A stretch of 64,000 nucleotides of DNA from CAHJXF01 sp038240015 (GTDB taxonomy: Bacteria > Pseudomonadota > Gammaproteobacteria > Burkholderiales > Burkholderiaceae_D). This document shows positions 1-8,751 of the stretch, one piece after another. The DNA is taken from positions 1 to 64,000 of the forward strand of contig JBBSEF010000004.1 of NCBI GenBank assembly GCA_038240015.1, written 5' to 3'. The notes beneath the pieces are model-generated. The model made no database searches, was not told the DNA's origin, and saw only the letters and a program-made list of their open reading frames with translations. Position 1 is the stretch's first letter, and every line of letters begins with the position of its first letter. Position numbers and translations under genes: made by a program.

Positions 1-711
1 GTGATCGGCATTCATCATCTCGAAGGTCATCTGCTGAGCCCGCTGATGTCCGACGATCCGCCCGCCTTTCCTTTCGTCGCTCTGCTGGTCTCGGGCGGCC
101 ACACGCAATTGATGAAGGTTGAGGCGGTCGGCCACTACCAACTTCTCGGAGAAACGCTCGACGACGCCGCAGGCGAGGCCTTCGACAAGACCGCTAAGCT
201 GCTCGGGCTGCCCTACCCTGGCGGCCCCTCGCTCGCGCGACTGGCCGAATTCGGCTCGGACGACGCGTTCGACCTGCCGCGGCCGATGCTGCACTCAGGC
301 AATCTCGACTTCAGCTTCTCGGGCTTGAAGACCGCCGTCGTCACTGCCGCACGCAACGCGGGCAATGTCTGCGACGCCGTGCGCGCCGACTTGGCCGCGT
401 CGTTTCAGCGCGCGGCCGTCGATGTCCTCGTCGCCAAATCCATGGCCGCATTGAAGGCCACGGGGTCGAAGCGACTCGTGGTCGCAGGTGGTGTCGGCGC
501 GAACCTGTTATTGCGCGCTGAACTCGCCTCAGCGGCTGCGAAGCACGACGCGCACGTGCATTTTCCGGCACCGCAATGGTGTACGGACAACGGTGCGATG
601 ATCGCGCTCGCCGGCGCGTTGCGGCTCGAGCGCGATGGCGCCGCTTTGAATCCGGAACTCGGCTTCAACGTCAGGCCGCGCTGGTCGCTTGCTTCCAGCG
701 ACAACGCGTGA
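1..711 (+). CDS. tsaD: tRNA N6-threonylcarbamoyladenosine transferase TsaD (5'-truncated by window edge)
   Basis: TsaD transfers the threonylcarbamoyl group to A37 of ANN-reading tRNAs, working with TsaB/TsaE in the cytoplasm. The frame is open from base 1, so the first ~100 codons lie outside the window; the GTG at base 1 is not a credible start. Visible family signatures are the metal-binding HLEGH (residues 6-10 of the fragment), LVSGGHT, GETLDDAAGEAFDK, GGVGANLLLR and the C-terminal CTDNGAMIA with its metal-binding Asp. About 236 residues remain of a ~340-residue family. It converges on the glycan operon (35-bp gap, no hairpin terminator seen). Very secure. Confidence 0.97.
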   Translation: MIGIHHLEGHLLSPLMSDDPPAFPFVALLVSGGHTQLMKVEAVGHYQLLGETLDDAAGEAFDKTAKLLGLPYPGGPSLARLAEFGSDDAFDLPRPMLHSGNLDFSFSGLKTAVVTAARNAGNVCDAVRADLAASFQRAAVDVLVAKSMAALKATGSKRLVVAGGVGANLLLRAELASAAAKHDAHVHFPAPQWCTDNGAMIALAGALRLERDGAALNPELGFNVRPRWSLASSDNA

Positions 712-746
712 CGCACGCCGAACGCATCGGACGGGTCCAACAACCA

Positions 747-2819
747 TCACGGCGACAGGCGAATCACGTGATATCCGCCACACGAATATTCTGAATTCGC
801 GATGAACCCTGCAGGCCACCGGAACACATCGAATGGGCGAATCAGATACCACCCGATGTGATCGCGAATCGCCAGCGCTCGCAACGCCGTTACGTCTCCT
901 GCGTCCTGAATTGCATTGAATGTCTCGATTCTTTGTTTCAGACGCCCTTTCAATCCTACGAATGCGGAAGCGTAGACTTGTCGTTCAGATATTGCAGTCG
1001 AGATCAGTTGCGGATCGCTTCGCGAATCCGCCATGACATCGTGGACTCGGGCATGGTCACGAATGAATTCAGCGGCACGTACATGACATAACGGAAAGGC
1101 GTTGAAGTCGGCATAATTTCGATACTTGGTTAACGGCATCGTTTGAAAGTTCTTCGAATAGTAATTAACTCCGAAAAGAACAAGGCCGGCAAGGCCGGCA
1201 AGCGTCAAACGATCCAGCCTTGAGAAGCGCGTCTTGCGACGGGCCAATAAAGAGCAGATGCCGGCGACAGTAAATGTAACGACGATGAAATACGCCCACG
1301 CCGATGGTCTGTTCAACAGTTCTTCAGGGTTTCCGATCAGCCCTTTCTGCGTCGCCAAGCCTATCGCCATCACGAGGTAATTGGCGACGACCAGTATCGG
1401 CAATACAAGCAGATCTTGTGGCAGGGCCTTTCTAATTTTCCAGAAGACCAACGGTGAAATAAAAACCCAAATACCGAATGAACAAAAGAGTAGAAGCGGC
1501 GTTATTACCGTGAGATCGACGATCTTTGGATAATGATGCTCGAAGAGAATCGACTCCAGCGCTTCATACACGGGGCCCGGGTCGAAGGTGTCCAGAAGAA
1601 GGCGAAGGTAGATCGCTATTCCACTGCCATCAAGGCGAATTGTCGGTACAACCGGATATTGCTGAGACGCCTGGACGATGGCGATAAAGAGGGCGGTAAA
1701 GCAGACGCCGAGCACGACACGCCAGCGCAACCGCAATCCTGCAAAGAATATGCAGGGGAAGATGAGGAGAAGAAAAGCGTTGGCGACGAATAGATGAGCC
1801 TTGTACAACAGGCAAATCGCCAGAAAGACATAAGCAACCATGACGGCGCGATAACTAGCGCGACGGCAACCCTCGATCATGAACAACCACGCAAGTGCCG
1901 AGCAAGCCAATCCATAAAGCATGCCCAGATTGACTTGGGACATGAAATGGAAACCGAGGTACGGGCTGCCGAATCCCTGTTGATAGGCGTCGGGCAATGC
2001 GACTATCGCAACGGCCGCGGCCACGCCGTGCCATAGACCCCAGAGTGATCCGATCAACACAAATGCGGCAACGCCCGCGAGCAGAATGCCGAAGGGAAGT
2101 TGAAATCCTCCAAACGCTGCAACGGCTGTCGTCGGAACCAATGACGAGAAGGCGGCGGCCGACACATAACTCGCATAGTGATATGGCAACGCAGGCGCGC
2201 CGGCCATTCTGATATCCGACATCGAACCCAGCCCGTTCAATTGGGCGAAGATGCTGATTTCCCGGACGTGAATGAATATGTCCGGCCATGCGCGAAAAAC
2301 TGCGGCAGATCCCTGGATATTCATCGCAGGCTGCATTTCGGAAACCCAGAGCGTCGCTGCAGCGCCGGTGAGAAAGATGCAAATGAAACCGGGGAGTTCG
2401 TCAGCGGGCGGAGGATTCACCGCGTGCGGGAACCGGGACGCGGTCGCGAATCCGACCAATCCCAGAACGCCGAGGGCGGCGATATTCAGACGCATGCCGA
2501 ATGGCGAAGCAAGCGTCAATACGAAGAGCAGCGTGTTAAACGTCAGAAATCCCGTCAGCAATTGATAAGCGATGCCGACGCGATTGGGGAAAAAAACGCC
2601 GGTCAATCGTTCGAATATGTGTCCGTAGAGAACGCAGAGGAAAATAAAGCCGGCCACCCAAAGCGGCATTTTGAATGAAAGGTGTCCCGTCGATCGTTGC
2701 ATCCAAATGAAAATCCAGCCGCCAACCACAAGGAGAGCCAGCGCACGAGGCAGCGTGGAACGACGCTGCAAGCCTTTCGAAATGGCTGTCCAATCGAGGC
2801 TGGGCGCTGGCTGCGTCAT
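747..2819 (-). CDS. Large polytopic membrane protein, paralogue A (putative GT-C-like glycosyltransferase)
   Basis: About 690 residues, mostly hydrophobic, with a hydrophilic C-terminal ~120-residue domain ending GGYHVIRLSP. I do not recognise a named family. It is a close paralogue of the gene at 10499-12577, with shared blocks such as FHFMSQVNLGMLYG, ANAFLLLIFPC and PTIRLDGSG. The ATG at 2819 is chosen because it makes the two paralogues align exactly at their N-termini; a GTG at 2927 overlapping the wecE stop (GTGA) would add 36 residues. Its size, topology and position next to GtrA/GtrB-like genes suggest the periplasmic glycosyltransferase of a three-component glycan-modification system. 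That role is inference. Confidence 0.8.
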   Translation of the reverse strand: MTQPAPSLDWTAISKGLQRRSTLPRALALLVVGGWIFIWMQRSTGHLSFKMPLWVAGFIFLCVLYGHIFERLTGVFFPNRVGIAYQLLTGFLTFNTLLFVLTLASPFGMRLNIAALGVLGLVGFATASRFPHAVNPPPADELPGFICIFLTGAAATLWVSEMQPAMNIQGSAAVFRAWPDIFIHVREISIFAQLNGLGSMSDIRMAGAPALPYHYASYVSAAAFSSLVPTTAVAAFGGFQLPFGILLAGVAAFVLIGSLWGLWHGVAAAVAIVALPDAYQQGFGSPYLGFHFMSQVNLGMLYGLACSALAWLFMIEGCRRASYRAVMVAYVFLAICLLYKAHLFVANAFLLLIFPCIFFAGLRLRWRVVLGVCFTALFIAIVQASQQYPVVPTIRLDGSGIAIYLRLLLDTFDPGPVYEALESILFEHHYPKIVDLTVITPLLLFCSFGIWVFISPLVFWKIRKALPQDLLVLPILVVANYLVMAIGLATQKGLIGNPEELLNRPSAWAYFIVVTFTVAGICSLLARRKTRFSRLDRLTLAGLAGLVLFGVNYYSKNFQTMPLTKYRNYADFNAFPLCHVRAAEFIRDHARVHDVMADSRSDPQLISTAISERQVYASAFVGLKGRLKQRIETFNAIQDAGDVTALRALAIRDHIGWYLIRPFDVFRWPAGFIANSEYSCGGYHVIRLSP

Positions 2820-2923
2820 CCGCGATTGAGCGCCGTTGTTCAATGCGGCGGGCTCGCTTGAAACTTCAGCGGAGCGCTGGACAAATTGGTATTCCGATAA
2901 TCGTATCGGTGCCTGGGGGACCG

Positions 2924-4048
2924 TCACAGGGCGGCCAATATCTGTTGGATCACATCGGTCTGATGTTCTTCAAGACCCGACCACAGCGGTAACCGGACCA
3001 GACGGTCCGACATTTCGTCGGTCACCTTGAGCTGGCCGTGCGCGCGGGCGTAGCGTTTTCCCGCCGGAGAACTATGTAGCGGAATGTAATGGAATACCGG
3101 ATGGATGCCGGCGCGGCGCAACTTGTCGATGAACACAGTGCGAAGGTTCAAATCGGGCAGCAACAGGTAATACATGTGCGCGTTATGCCCGCAATCCGCC
3201 GGAATCACGGGCCTGCGAACCTTGCCTGCCTCTTCGGACTCCGCAAACCACTGATGGTAGGTGTTCCATAAAGACAGCCGTTGTCGCGTGATGGTGTCGG
3301 CCTCTTCCATCTGCGCCCACAGAAACGCAGCGATGATTTCGCCCGGCAGGTACGATGAGCCAACATCCACCCACGAATATTTGTCGACCTGTCCGCGAAA
3401 GAATTGCGACCGATTCGTGCCTTTCTCGCGGATAATTTCCGAGCGCGCGGCGAAGCGCGGATCGTTGACGAGCAATGCGCCGCCTTCGCCTGCGATGATG
3501 TTCTTGGTTTCGTGAAAAGACAGGGTGCCCAACTGGCCGATCGACCCCAACGGCCGTCCTTTATACGTCGCCATCGTGCCTTGTGCCGCGTCTTCGATCA
3601 CCATCAAGCCGCGCTCGTTGGCAAGCGCCATGATGGCGTCCATCTCGCACCCCACGCCCGCGTAATGGACCGGAACGATGGCGCGTGTCTTGTCGGTGAT
3701 GGCGGCTTCGATCAGCGATTCGTCGATGTTCATGGTGTCGGGTCGAATGTCCACGAACACCGGCACTGCGCCCCGGAGAACGAATGCATTCGCGGTCGAC
3801 ACGAACGTGTAGGAGGGCATGATGACTTCATCGCCGGGTTTCACTTCCGCGAGGATCGCGGCCATCTCCAGAGCCGCGGTGCACGAGTGCGTGAGCATCG
3901 CCTTGTGCGCGCCGGTACGCCCCTCAAGCCACTCACCGCACCGCTTTGAGAAACTGCCATCGCCCGCCAAGTGCCCTCTGGCATGCGCTTGGGAGATGTA
4001 CCAGAGTTCCTTGCCCGTCATGAAGGGCTTGTTGAAAGGAATATTCAC
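2924..4048 (-). CDS. wecE: dTDP-4-amino-4,6-dideoxygalactose transaminase (WecE/RffA-like)
   Basis: PLP-dependent sugar aminotransferase of the DegT/DnrJ/EryC1 fold. The E. coli homologue makes dTDP-4-amino-4,6-dideoxy-D-galactose from the 4-keto sugar for Fuc4NAc-containing glycans. 374 residues, full length. DEVIMPSYTFVSTANAFVLRG, PDTMNIDESLIEAAITDKTR (110s), EDAAQGTM (152-159), catalytic Lys182 in SFHETKN and EIIREKGTNRSQFF all match the RffA subgroup rather than generic DegT proteins. GTG start with GAGG five bases upstream. No rmlA/rmlB/wecD is in the window; the NeuD-like acyltransferase at 7027 is a candidate to acylate the product. Confidence 0.92.
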   Translation of the reverse strand: MNIPFNKPFMTGKELWYISQAHARGHLAGDGSFSKRCGEWLEGRTGAHKAMLTHSCTAALEMAAILAEVKPGDEVIMPSYTFVSTANAFVLRGAVPVFVDIRPDTMNIDESLIEAAITDKTRAIVPVHYAGVGCEMDAIMALANERGLMVIEDAAQGTMATYKGRPLGSIGQLGTLSFHETKNIIAGEGGALLVNDPRFAARSEIIREKGTNRSQFFRGQVDKYSWVDVGSSYLPGEIIAAFLWAQMEEADTITRQRLSLWNTYHQWFAESEEAGKVRRPVIPADCGHNAHMYYLLLPDLNLRTVFIDKLRRAGIHPVFHYIPLHSSPAGKRYARAHGQLKVTDEMSDRLVRLPLWSGLEEHQTDVIQQILAAL

Positions 4049-4054
4049 AGCGCC

Positions 4055-4927
4055 TCAATTCTTGCGAGCGATCAGGAGCAACGAACCGCCCATTGGAAAG
4101 GAAACCCCGAGACGGATGATCATGCGCTCGATATTCATCAATGATTCAAGCACGGTATTGGCCAAGCCGCCGATACGCAGTTCATTCAGCGCGTCGAAAT
4201 TTTCGTTGGTCTTCCGCTTGCGCCAACGCGCCAAAAACAGGAGCGGCAACAACAACGAGACGAACGACGTCGTCCTTTCCACGGTGAACCCGGCGCGTCT
4301 TAGCTTTTCTTTAAGGTCTCCCGCCTGATAGCGGCGTACGTGACACGCATAGGCGTCCTGCTGACTCCAGAGAAACTGATGCTGAGGTACCGTGAGCATG
4401 ATGCCGCCGCCTTTGTTGGCGGCCATGTACATCTGCCCGAGCACCTCTTCGTCCTCCTCGATATGCTCCAGGACATCGAATCCACCGATGACGTCGAACT
4501 CGCTTCGAAAGGGAATGCGCCGCGCGTCCATCTGAAACAATTTTACGTCGGCCGTGAGCCGACTGCCTGCGAAGCCGAGCCCGTCGCTGAAAATCTCGCT
4601 TCCGGACAAGCGGACCAAGGGAAGCGATCGGGAAATCCCCGACAGAACAAACCCGGTTCCACATCCTATCTCCAGAAAATTCCTGGCGTCAGGAAAGTAT
4701 TTTTGCATCGCCCATATGATCAATTGATTGCGGGCACAAAACCAGAAATTACGAGCCTCCAGCTCCGAGAGTTCACGAAAATATTCGGGGCGAAAGCCGG
4801 TATTATCGCGCGCCATTTCGGGAGCGAATGAAAGGTGATCGCCAATCACCGACGTCGAATAGCCGCATCGGGGACACAGCCAGTCGGGCGCATCGAATGT
4901 CGAATTACATCCTGGACAAAACTTCAT
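4055..4927 (-). CDS. Class I SAM-dependent methyltransferase with N-terminal zinc ribbon
   Basis: 290 residues. A zinc-ribbon-like knuckle (C4-x2-C7 ... C18-x2-C21) precedes a Rossmann methyltransferase domain with motif I FLEIGCGTG (84-92) and the later GGFDVLEHIEED. The C-terminal third holds a hydrophobic segment (SLLLPLLFLARW) and a hydrophobic tail, so membrane association is possible. Its ATG overlaps the gtrA stop (ATGA) and its stop lies 6 bp before wecE, so it is co-translated with glycan genes. A sugar or lipid-linked glycan is the likely acceptor (inference). The substrate cannot be read from sequence. Confidence 0.85.
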   Translation of the reverse strand: MKFCPGCNSTFDAPDWLCPRCGYSTSVIGDHLSFAPEMARDNTGFRPEYFRELSELEARNFWFCARNQLIIWAMQKYFPDARNFLEIGCGTGFVLSGISRSLPLVRLSGSEIFSDGLGFAGSRLTADVKLFQMDARRIPFRSEFDVIGGFDVLEHIEEDEEVLGQMYMAANKGGGIMLTVPQHQFLWSQQDAYACHVRRYQAGDLKEKLRRAGFTVERTTSFVSLLLPLLFLARWRKRKTNENFDALNELRIGGLANTVLESLMNIERMIIRLGVSFPMGGSLLLIARKN

Positions 4928-5343
4928 TGGCGGGTGATTTGGTGAGAATCGGTTTCCATGTCGGACGGCGTTTCCCGGAATACCCAGAATTTCTGCAACA
5001 AAAAGAGCAACGCGGCAATGCCGATGACCAGCATGCCCTGAACGATTTGATGCTTGTAGCCGAGCACGTCGACGAAAAAAGCCAACGAAGTCAAGTTCAG
5101 GATGTACCCGAAGCCGTAAGCTACTGAATAGCGAGCGTACGCAATACGCTTGTTGCCACGATGCCCGAAAGTCCAGCGGTTATTCATGAAGAACGTTTGG
5201 GTAACGCCGATGACAAACAACAACGTCATGGCGGTCTTTGGCCCCATCCCGAAATGAGTGAGGATCAGATAGGCGAAATACAGAATGCCGTTGGACAGGA
5301 GTCCGACGAGGCCATATCTCCCAAGTTGTCGATAGGTCCGCAT
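4924..5343 (-). CDS. GtrA-family membrane protein (polyprenyl-phosphate-sugar flippase type)
   Basis: 139 residues. Matches the GtrA family in length, in the N-terminal RYGLVGLLSNGILYFAYL, the central FFMNNRWTFGHRG and the closing LFLLQKFWVFRE. Four hydrophobic segments are visible. GtrA proteins are thought to flip undecaprenyl-phosphate-linked sugars made by a GtrB-type GT2. The ATG at 5343 puts the family's usual N-terminus at residue 1 and lies 9 bp after the wbqC stop. An ATG at 5370 would overlap wbqC by 19 bp. Longer open frame upstream is only the shadow of wbqC. Ends in an ATGA overlap with the methyltransferase. Confidence 0.9.
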   Translation of the reverse strand: MRTYRQLGRYGLVGLLSNGILYFAYLILTHFGMGPKTAMTLLFVIGVTQTFFMNNRWTFGHRGNKRIAYARYSVAYGFGYILNLTSLAFFVDVLGYKHQIVQGMLVIGIAALLFLLQKFWVFRETPSDMETDSHQITRQ

Positions 5344-5351
5344 AGGGATCG

Positions 5352-6050
5352 TCAAGAACTCCGACGCCATCCCCAGATGTAATGCGGCGCATTGGGGCCC
5401 ACGTTCAGCAGCAGATCGAGGATCGTGACGCCGTGCTCGAATGGGGGGTGCAGTTGCGGATATTCCGGATAACCCTCGTAAGATTTGTAAACCAGCTCGA
5501 TTCCAGCAGAGTTGAATTTGTCGGGATCGATGTATGCACGCGCGGCGGGTCCGGATACGTAAACGTCCGCACCCGCTTTCCTGACCAAGTCCAGCAAGCG
5601 GTCCATTTTCTGCCCGACTGCTCCGAAGGCGCGCGAGTCCAGAATTTCCGTCTCGAGTCCAAGAAACTCGAGCGCAATCGTTTGAATCAGATATTGGTTG
5701 AGATCTGACAAGTTCGCCCAAGTACGTTCTAAAAAGACGCTTTCGAGAAAAGGCTGGAACTCTTTGAAGTGCGGAGCCTTCCTGTAATGCAGACGAATCA
5801 GGTTCCAATGCAGTTGTTGCCAAGAGTGGTCTCCAAGTTCCACCTCACAGATGAGACGTCTCAGATCCGTCCCGACGGGAATTGTCATCCACTCGGCGCC
5901 CCGTGGAGTTTTGATCTTGTTTCGATTACGCCAATCATTCTTGGTAAATTGAAGATCATCATAGAAAATAAACGTATCGACATCATGGATGATATCGAAA
6001 TATCCTTTCCACGGAATGTAGTTGGACTGGAGGACGGCTACTCGACGCAT
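5352..6050 (-). CDS. WbqC-family protein
   Basis: 232 residues. Diagnostic opening RRVAVLQSNYIPWKGYFDII followed by FIFYDDLQFTKNDWRNRNKI and TIPVG, all typical of the WbqC-like family found in O-antigen and capsule loci. The biochemical function of that family is not firmly established. Neighbouring aminotransferases suggest a step in nucleotide amino-sugar maturation such as acylation (inference). The start overlaps the end of the preceding DegT-like gene by 13 bp. A/T-rich at its 5' end compared with the rest of the window. Confidence 0.88.
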   Translation of the reverse strand: MRRVAVLQSNYIPWKGYFDIIHDVDTFIFYDDLQFTKNDWRNRNKIKTPRGAEWMTIPVGTDLRRLICEVELGDHSWQQLHWNLIRLHYRKAPHFKEFQPFLESVFLERTWANLSDLNQYLIQTIALEFLGLETEILDSRAFGAVGQKMDRLLDLVRKAGADVYVSGPAARAYIDPDKFNSAGIELVYKSYEGYPEYPQLHPPFEHGVTILDLLLNVGPNAPHYIWGWRRSS

Positions 6051-7030
6051 TCAGCCAATCCCTGGTACGCCGAGCGGGTCCTGCGGCAGTGGTGCGCCAC
6101 GATCGACGCGACGCACGCGGCTCGGTCCTCGTCGAAATAGCGATCATTGAAAAGATTGACAACCCGTTTTTGCAGCCGGGTGGCGACTGGGGCGCTCCCG
6201 TCTGCAAAGATGCCGGTCAATGGCACGTAGTGGGAACTCGCAAAGAGTCCCGCCCCAAAGATATCCTCGATCAGTCGGTTCTTTTCCTCCACCAACACAT
6301 TGAACCGCCAATACTGAAATCTCTCCGGCAACTGACATTCAATCGGAATGACGTCTCGATATATTTTGTTCAGTCTTTGTTTATATTCGGCGGACTGGTC
6401 ATTCGCCTGCATCACCGATGAACGATACTGTTCCGCTGTGACGCCAAGAGGTTCCGATTCAAGCCAATTACTATCACCATATACAAAAGGTTTCTCTTCC
6501 TGGATCGCAATTTTGTAACTCGTCGTTACGGCGTCCAGCGCCTCAGCGGAATAAGGAAGCTGCGATCGGAAATAAGTCAAGTGCGTTTTGATCAGACCAA
6601 AGCCGCCGAATCCTATATCGGTGAATTTTCCGTAGCCCGTGCTATAAAGAAGCGCGTCAGCGGCGCCGGTGGGAATTTCCCAATTTGAAGGCGGGCACAA
6701 GCATCGGTCGTCAAGAATCGCGATGCCGTTATCCAGATTCTTGATTGTCGACAATTGAATGTCCAGATCCAGCAACGCGCCGTAGGTACGAACGAATAGC
6801 AATCCGGCGATGTCTTTCGTAGCTCGCCCGACCATCTCGACGGCAATGTCCAGATCCATGCAAAGCGTTATCGGCGATATGTCCACGAATTTCACCGCGC
6901 GACCGGCCTTCAGAAACACCAGAGGCACGATCGGACAAATGTTGGCGGGGAGCAGGAAGTATCCCGGCCGCTGAAATCCTTTGAGCAGGTTGTAGATCAC
7001 CGTTGAAGCGCGGCTCTCGAAGGCCATCAT
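6038..7030 (-). CDS. Short, divergent DegT/DnrJ/EryC1-like aminotransferase
   Basis: 330 residues; the open frame extends upstream but only as the shadow of the NeuD-like gene. The ATG at 7030 overlaps that gene's stop (ATGATG containing TGA). PLP-fold features: LLPANICPIVPLVFLKAG then VKFVDI (early), ILDDRC at ~105-110 in place of the usual EDAAQ, and YSTGYGKFTDIGFGGFG with Lys135 at the position of the catalytic lysine. It lacks roughly 40-50 N-terminal residues of a standard ~375-residue DegT protein, so the substrate pocket must differ. Likely a sugar aminotransferase (inference); a non-catalytic relative is possible. Confidence 0.72.
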   Translation of the reverse strand: MMAFESRASTVIYNLLKGFQRPGYFLLPANICPIVPLVFLKAGRAVKFVDISPITLCMDLDIAVEMVGRATKDIAGLLFVRTYGALLDLDIQLSTIKNLDNGIAILDDRCLCPPSNWEIPTGAADALLYSTGYGKFTDIGFGGFGLIKTHLTYFRSQLPYSAEALDAVTTSYKIAIQEEKPFVYGDSNWLESEPLGVTAEQYRSSVMQANDQSAEYKQRLNKIYRDVIPIECQLPERFQYWRFNVLVEEKNRLIEDIFGAGLFASSHYVPLTGIFADGSAPVATRLQKRVVNLFNDRYFDEDRAACVASIVAHHCRRTRSAYQGLAECVE

Positions 7031-7677
7031 TTGGAACCTCGCGCGGGATTGCCGAAGACGAGCGATCCCTCCGGCACGTTGCCGAGGACGTTCGCTCCCA
7101 TACCCACGTAGCCGTATGTGCCCACGCGGACACCTTCGCGCAGCGTCGAGTTGAGGCCGATAAAAGATCCCGCGCCGACTTCGACGTTTGAGCCGATCGC
7201 GCAGGACGCCGCCACGAAGACCGAGTCCTCTACAACCGTGTCGTGCTCCACAACGACCCCGGAATTGATGACGACGAATCGTCCAAGCCGGACCGCGTGA
7301 TTGATCGAGCAATTGGAGAGAACGACCGTGCCGGCGCCAACGATTGCGCTCGGGGAAACGTAGCTGGAAGGATGAACAAAGGTGGCGAATTTATCCGAGG
7401 GAAACCCATAACTGTGCAGCAGGGTCACGCGCTCGCGCATCGCTGCGGGTTTGTAAAGTACGAAAACCACTTTGACGTCGGGCTCGGGAAATCGGTCAAG
7501 GATCTCGCATGGGCGACATAGAACGGGAAGGCCGATGATCGTCCTTCCGAGCGCCGGATCATCGACAGCAAAGCCCATCAGTTCCAATGGCATGCCAAAT
7601 TGCTTTGCCGCATGGAGGATATGCTCGGCGACATTGATGGCGCTCCCTTTGCCGCCGATCACGATGATCCTGTTCAT
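7027..7677 (-). CDS. NeuD/PglD-like sugar O- or N-acyltransferase
   Basis: 216 residues. N-terminal Rossmann-like subdomain beginning RIIVIGGKGSAINVAEHI, then a left-handed parallel beta-helix of imperfect hexapeptides (about 105-205). VVVEHDTVVED contains His145, aligning with the catalytic His of PglD/NeuD enzymes. It ends VPEGSLVFGNPARGSK, a typical hexapeptide-transferase tail. Given WecE and a DegT-like protein in the same operon, transfer of an acyl group to a 4-amino sugar nucleotide is the most natural role (inference). Eleven bp separate it from the upstream GT2 gene. Confidence 0.88.
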   Translation of the reverse strand: MNRIIVIGGKGSAINVAEHILHAAKQFGMPLELMGFAVDDPALGRTIIGLPVLCRPCEILDRFPEPDVKVVFVLYKPAAMRERVTLLHSYGFPSDKFATFVHPSSYVSPSAIVGAGTVVLSNCSINHAVRLGRFVVINSGVVVEHDTVVEDSVFVAASCAIGSNVEVGAGSFIGLNSTLREGVRVGTYGYVGMGANVLGNVPEGSLVFGNPARGSK

Positions 7678-7688
7678 ATGAGTAGATA

Positions 7689-8660
7689 CTAAGTTCGCTC
7701 AGTTCTTTCAGGTAATTGCGTATCCAGCGATACGAGAAACAGCGGCTTCTTTGATGATTTGAAATTCATTCTACCCAGATACTCGCCGAAAATGCCGAGG
7801 ATGAGCAATTGAATGCCGCCAAAGAGAATGATGCCCGCCATCACGGAGGCGTAACCGCTGACTGAGATGCCGCCGAGAAAACTGCGCAGAAGGATAAAGG
7901 AAAGCCACCCCATTCCAACAACGGCGGAGAAAAGGCCGATCCAGCTCGCCATCCGCAACGGAAGGTCTGAAAAGGTCACGAAAATGTTGATCGTGTGCGA
8001 AAGGAGCTTGCGAAAATTGTAGTTGCTGGCACCGTGAGCACGATGATCGTGGCGCACTACGACGGTGGCATAGTTGTTGGTCAGCCAGGACAAGTACCCG
8101 TCCACGAATGGAAATGGCGAGTCGAATTCGGCCAGTTTCGACGCGACGCCTCTCGCAATCAGCCGAAACGACGTGTATTCGTGATTGAGGCTTGGAATCG
8201 CCACCGTGAAAAGTTTCCGCGCGGTCGAGGATGTGAAGTTGCGCCACCCCTCGTGCGACCGCTCCTCGTAAATGCCGTACACCAGCGCAAAGCCTTCGCG
8301 CGCCTTTCGAATCAATGCCGGAATGTGTTCGGGTGATTGCTCGAGATCATCGTCGATCGTCAGAACCCAATCGCCAATCGCCTTCGAGATCCCGCAGATG
8401 GTTGCGGCATGCTGGCCGAAATTGCGACTGAGCTTGATGCCTCGAACACGCTCGTCCTGTTTGGCGAGGGACTCGATCACTTGCCAGGAGTCGTCGCCCC
8501 CGCAATCTTCCACGAAAATGATTTCGAACAAGGGTTCGATTGGCTCGACGGCTGCGATCGTCCGGTTATACAACTCATGCAGGGTCTGTTGCGATCGATA
8601 CACGGGAATGACGATAGACAGTTTTGCTGACAAGGCTCCTTCTCCAATCCAGTTGTGCAT
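7689..8660 (-). CDS. GT2 family glycosyltransferase, DPM1/GtrB-like, with two C-terminal membrane helices
   Basis: 323 residues. KLSIVIPVYRS (13-23), IIFVEDCGGDDS (47-58), LSRNFGQHAATICGI and the metal-binding TIDDDLEQSP (102-110) define a polyprenyl-phosphate glycosyltransferase. C-terminal IGLFSAVVGMGWLSFILLR and a second hydrophobic stretch before FGEYLGR give the GtrB/ArnC-like topology. The ATG at 8660 is preferred because GAGGG lies just upstream; TTG (8714) and ATG (8705) starts have no ribosome-binding site. It probably charges undecaprenyl phosphate for the GtrA-type protein at 4924-5343. Confidence 0.9.
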   Translation of the reverse strand: MHNWIGEGALSAKLSIVIPVYRSQQTLHELYNRTIAAVEPIEPLFEIIFVEDCGGDDSWQVIESLAKQDERVRGIKLSRNFGQHAATICGISKAIGDWVLTIDDDLEQSPEHIPALIRKAREGFALVYGIYEERSHEGWRNFTSSTARKLFTVAIPSLNHEYTSFRLIARGVASKLAEFDSPFPFVDGYLSWLTNNYATVVVRHDHRAHGASNYNFRKLLSHTINIFVTFSDLPLRMASWIGLFSAVVGMGWLSFILLRSFLGGISVSGYASVMAGIILFGGIQLLILGIFGEYLGRMNFKSSKKPLFLVSLDTQLPERTERT

Positions 8661-8751
8661 CGAGCCCTCGAATGCTAACAGTCCGAGTGTTCGGTTCCAT
8701 GTCATGTCGTGCAAACATCAGCGCTTTGTTGCATCACAAGGCTAGCAATGG

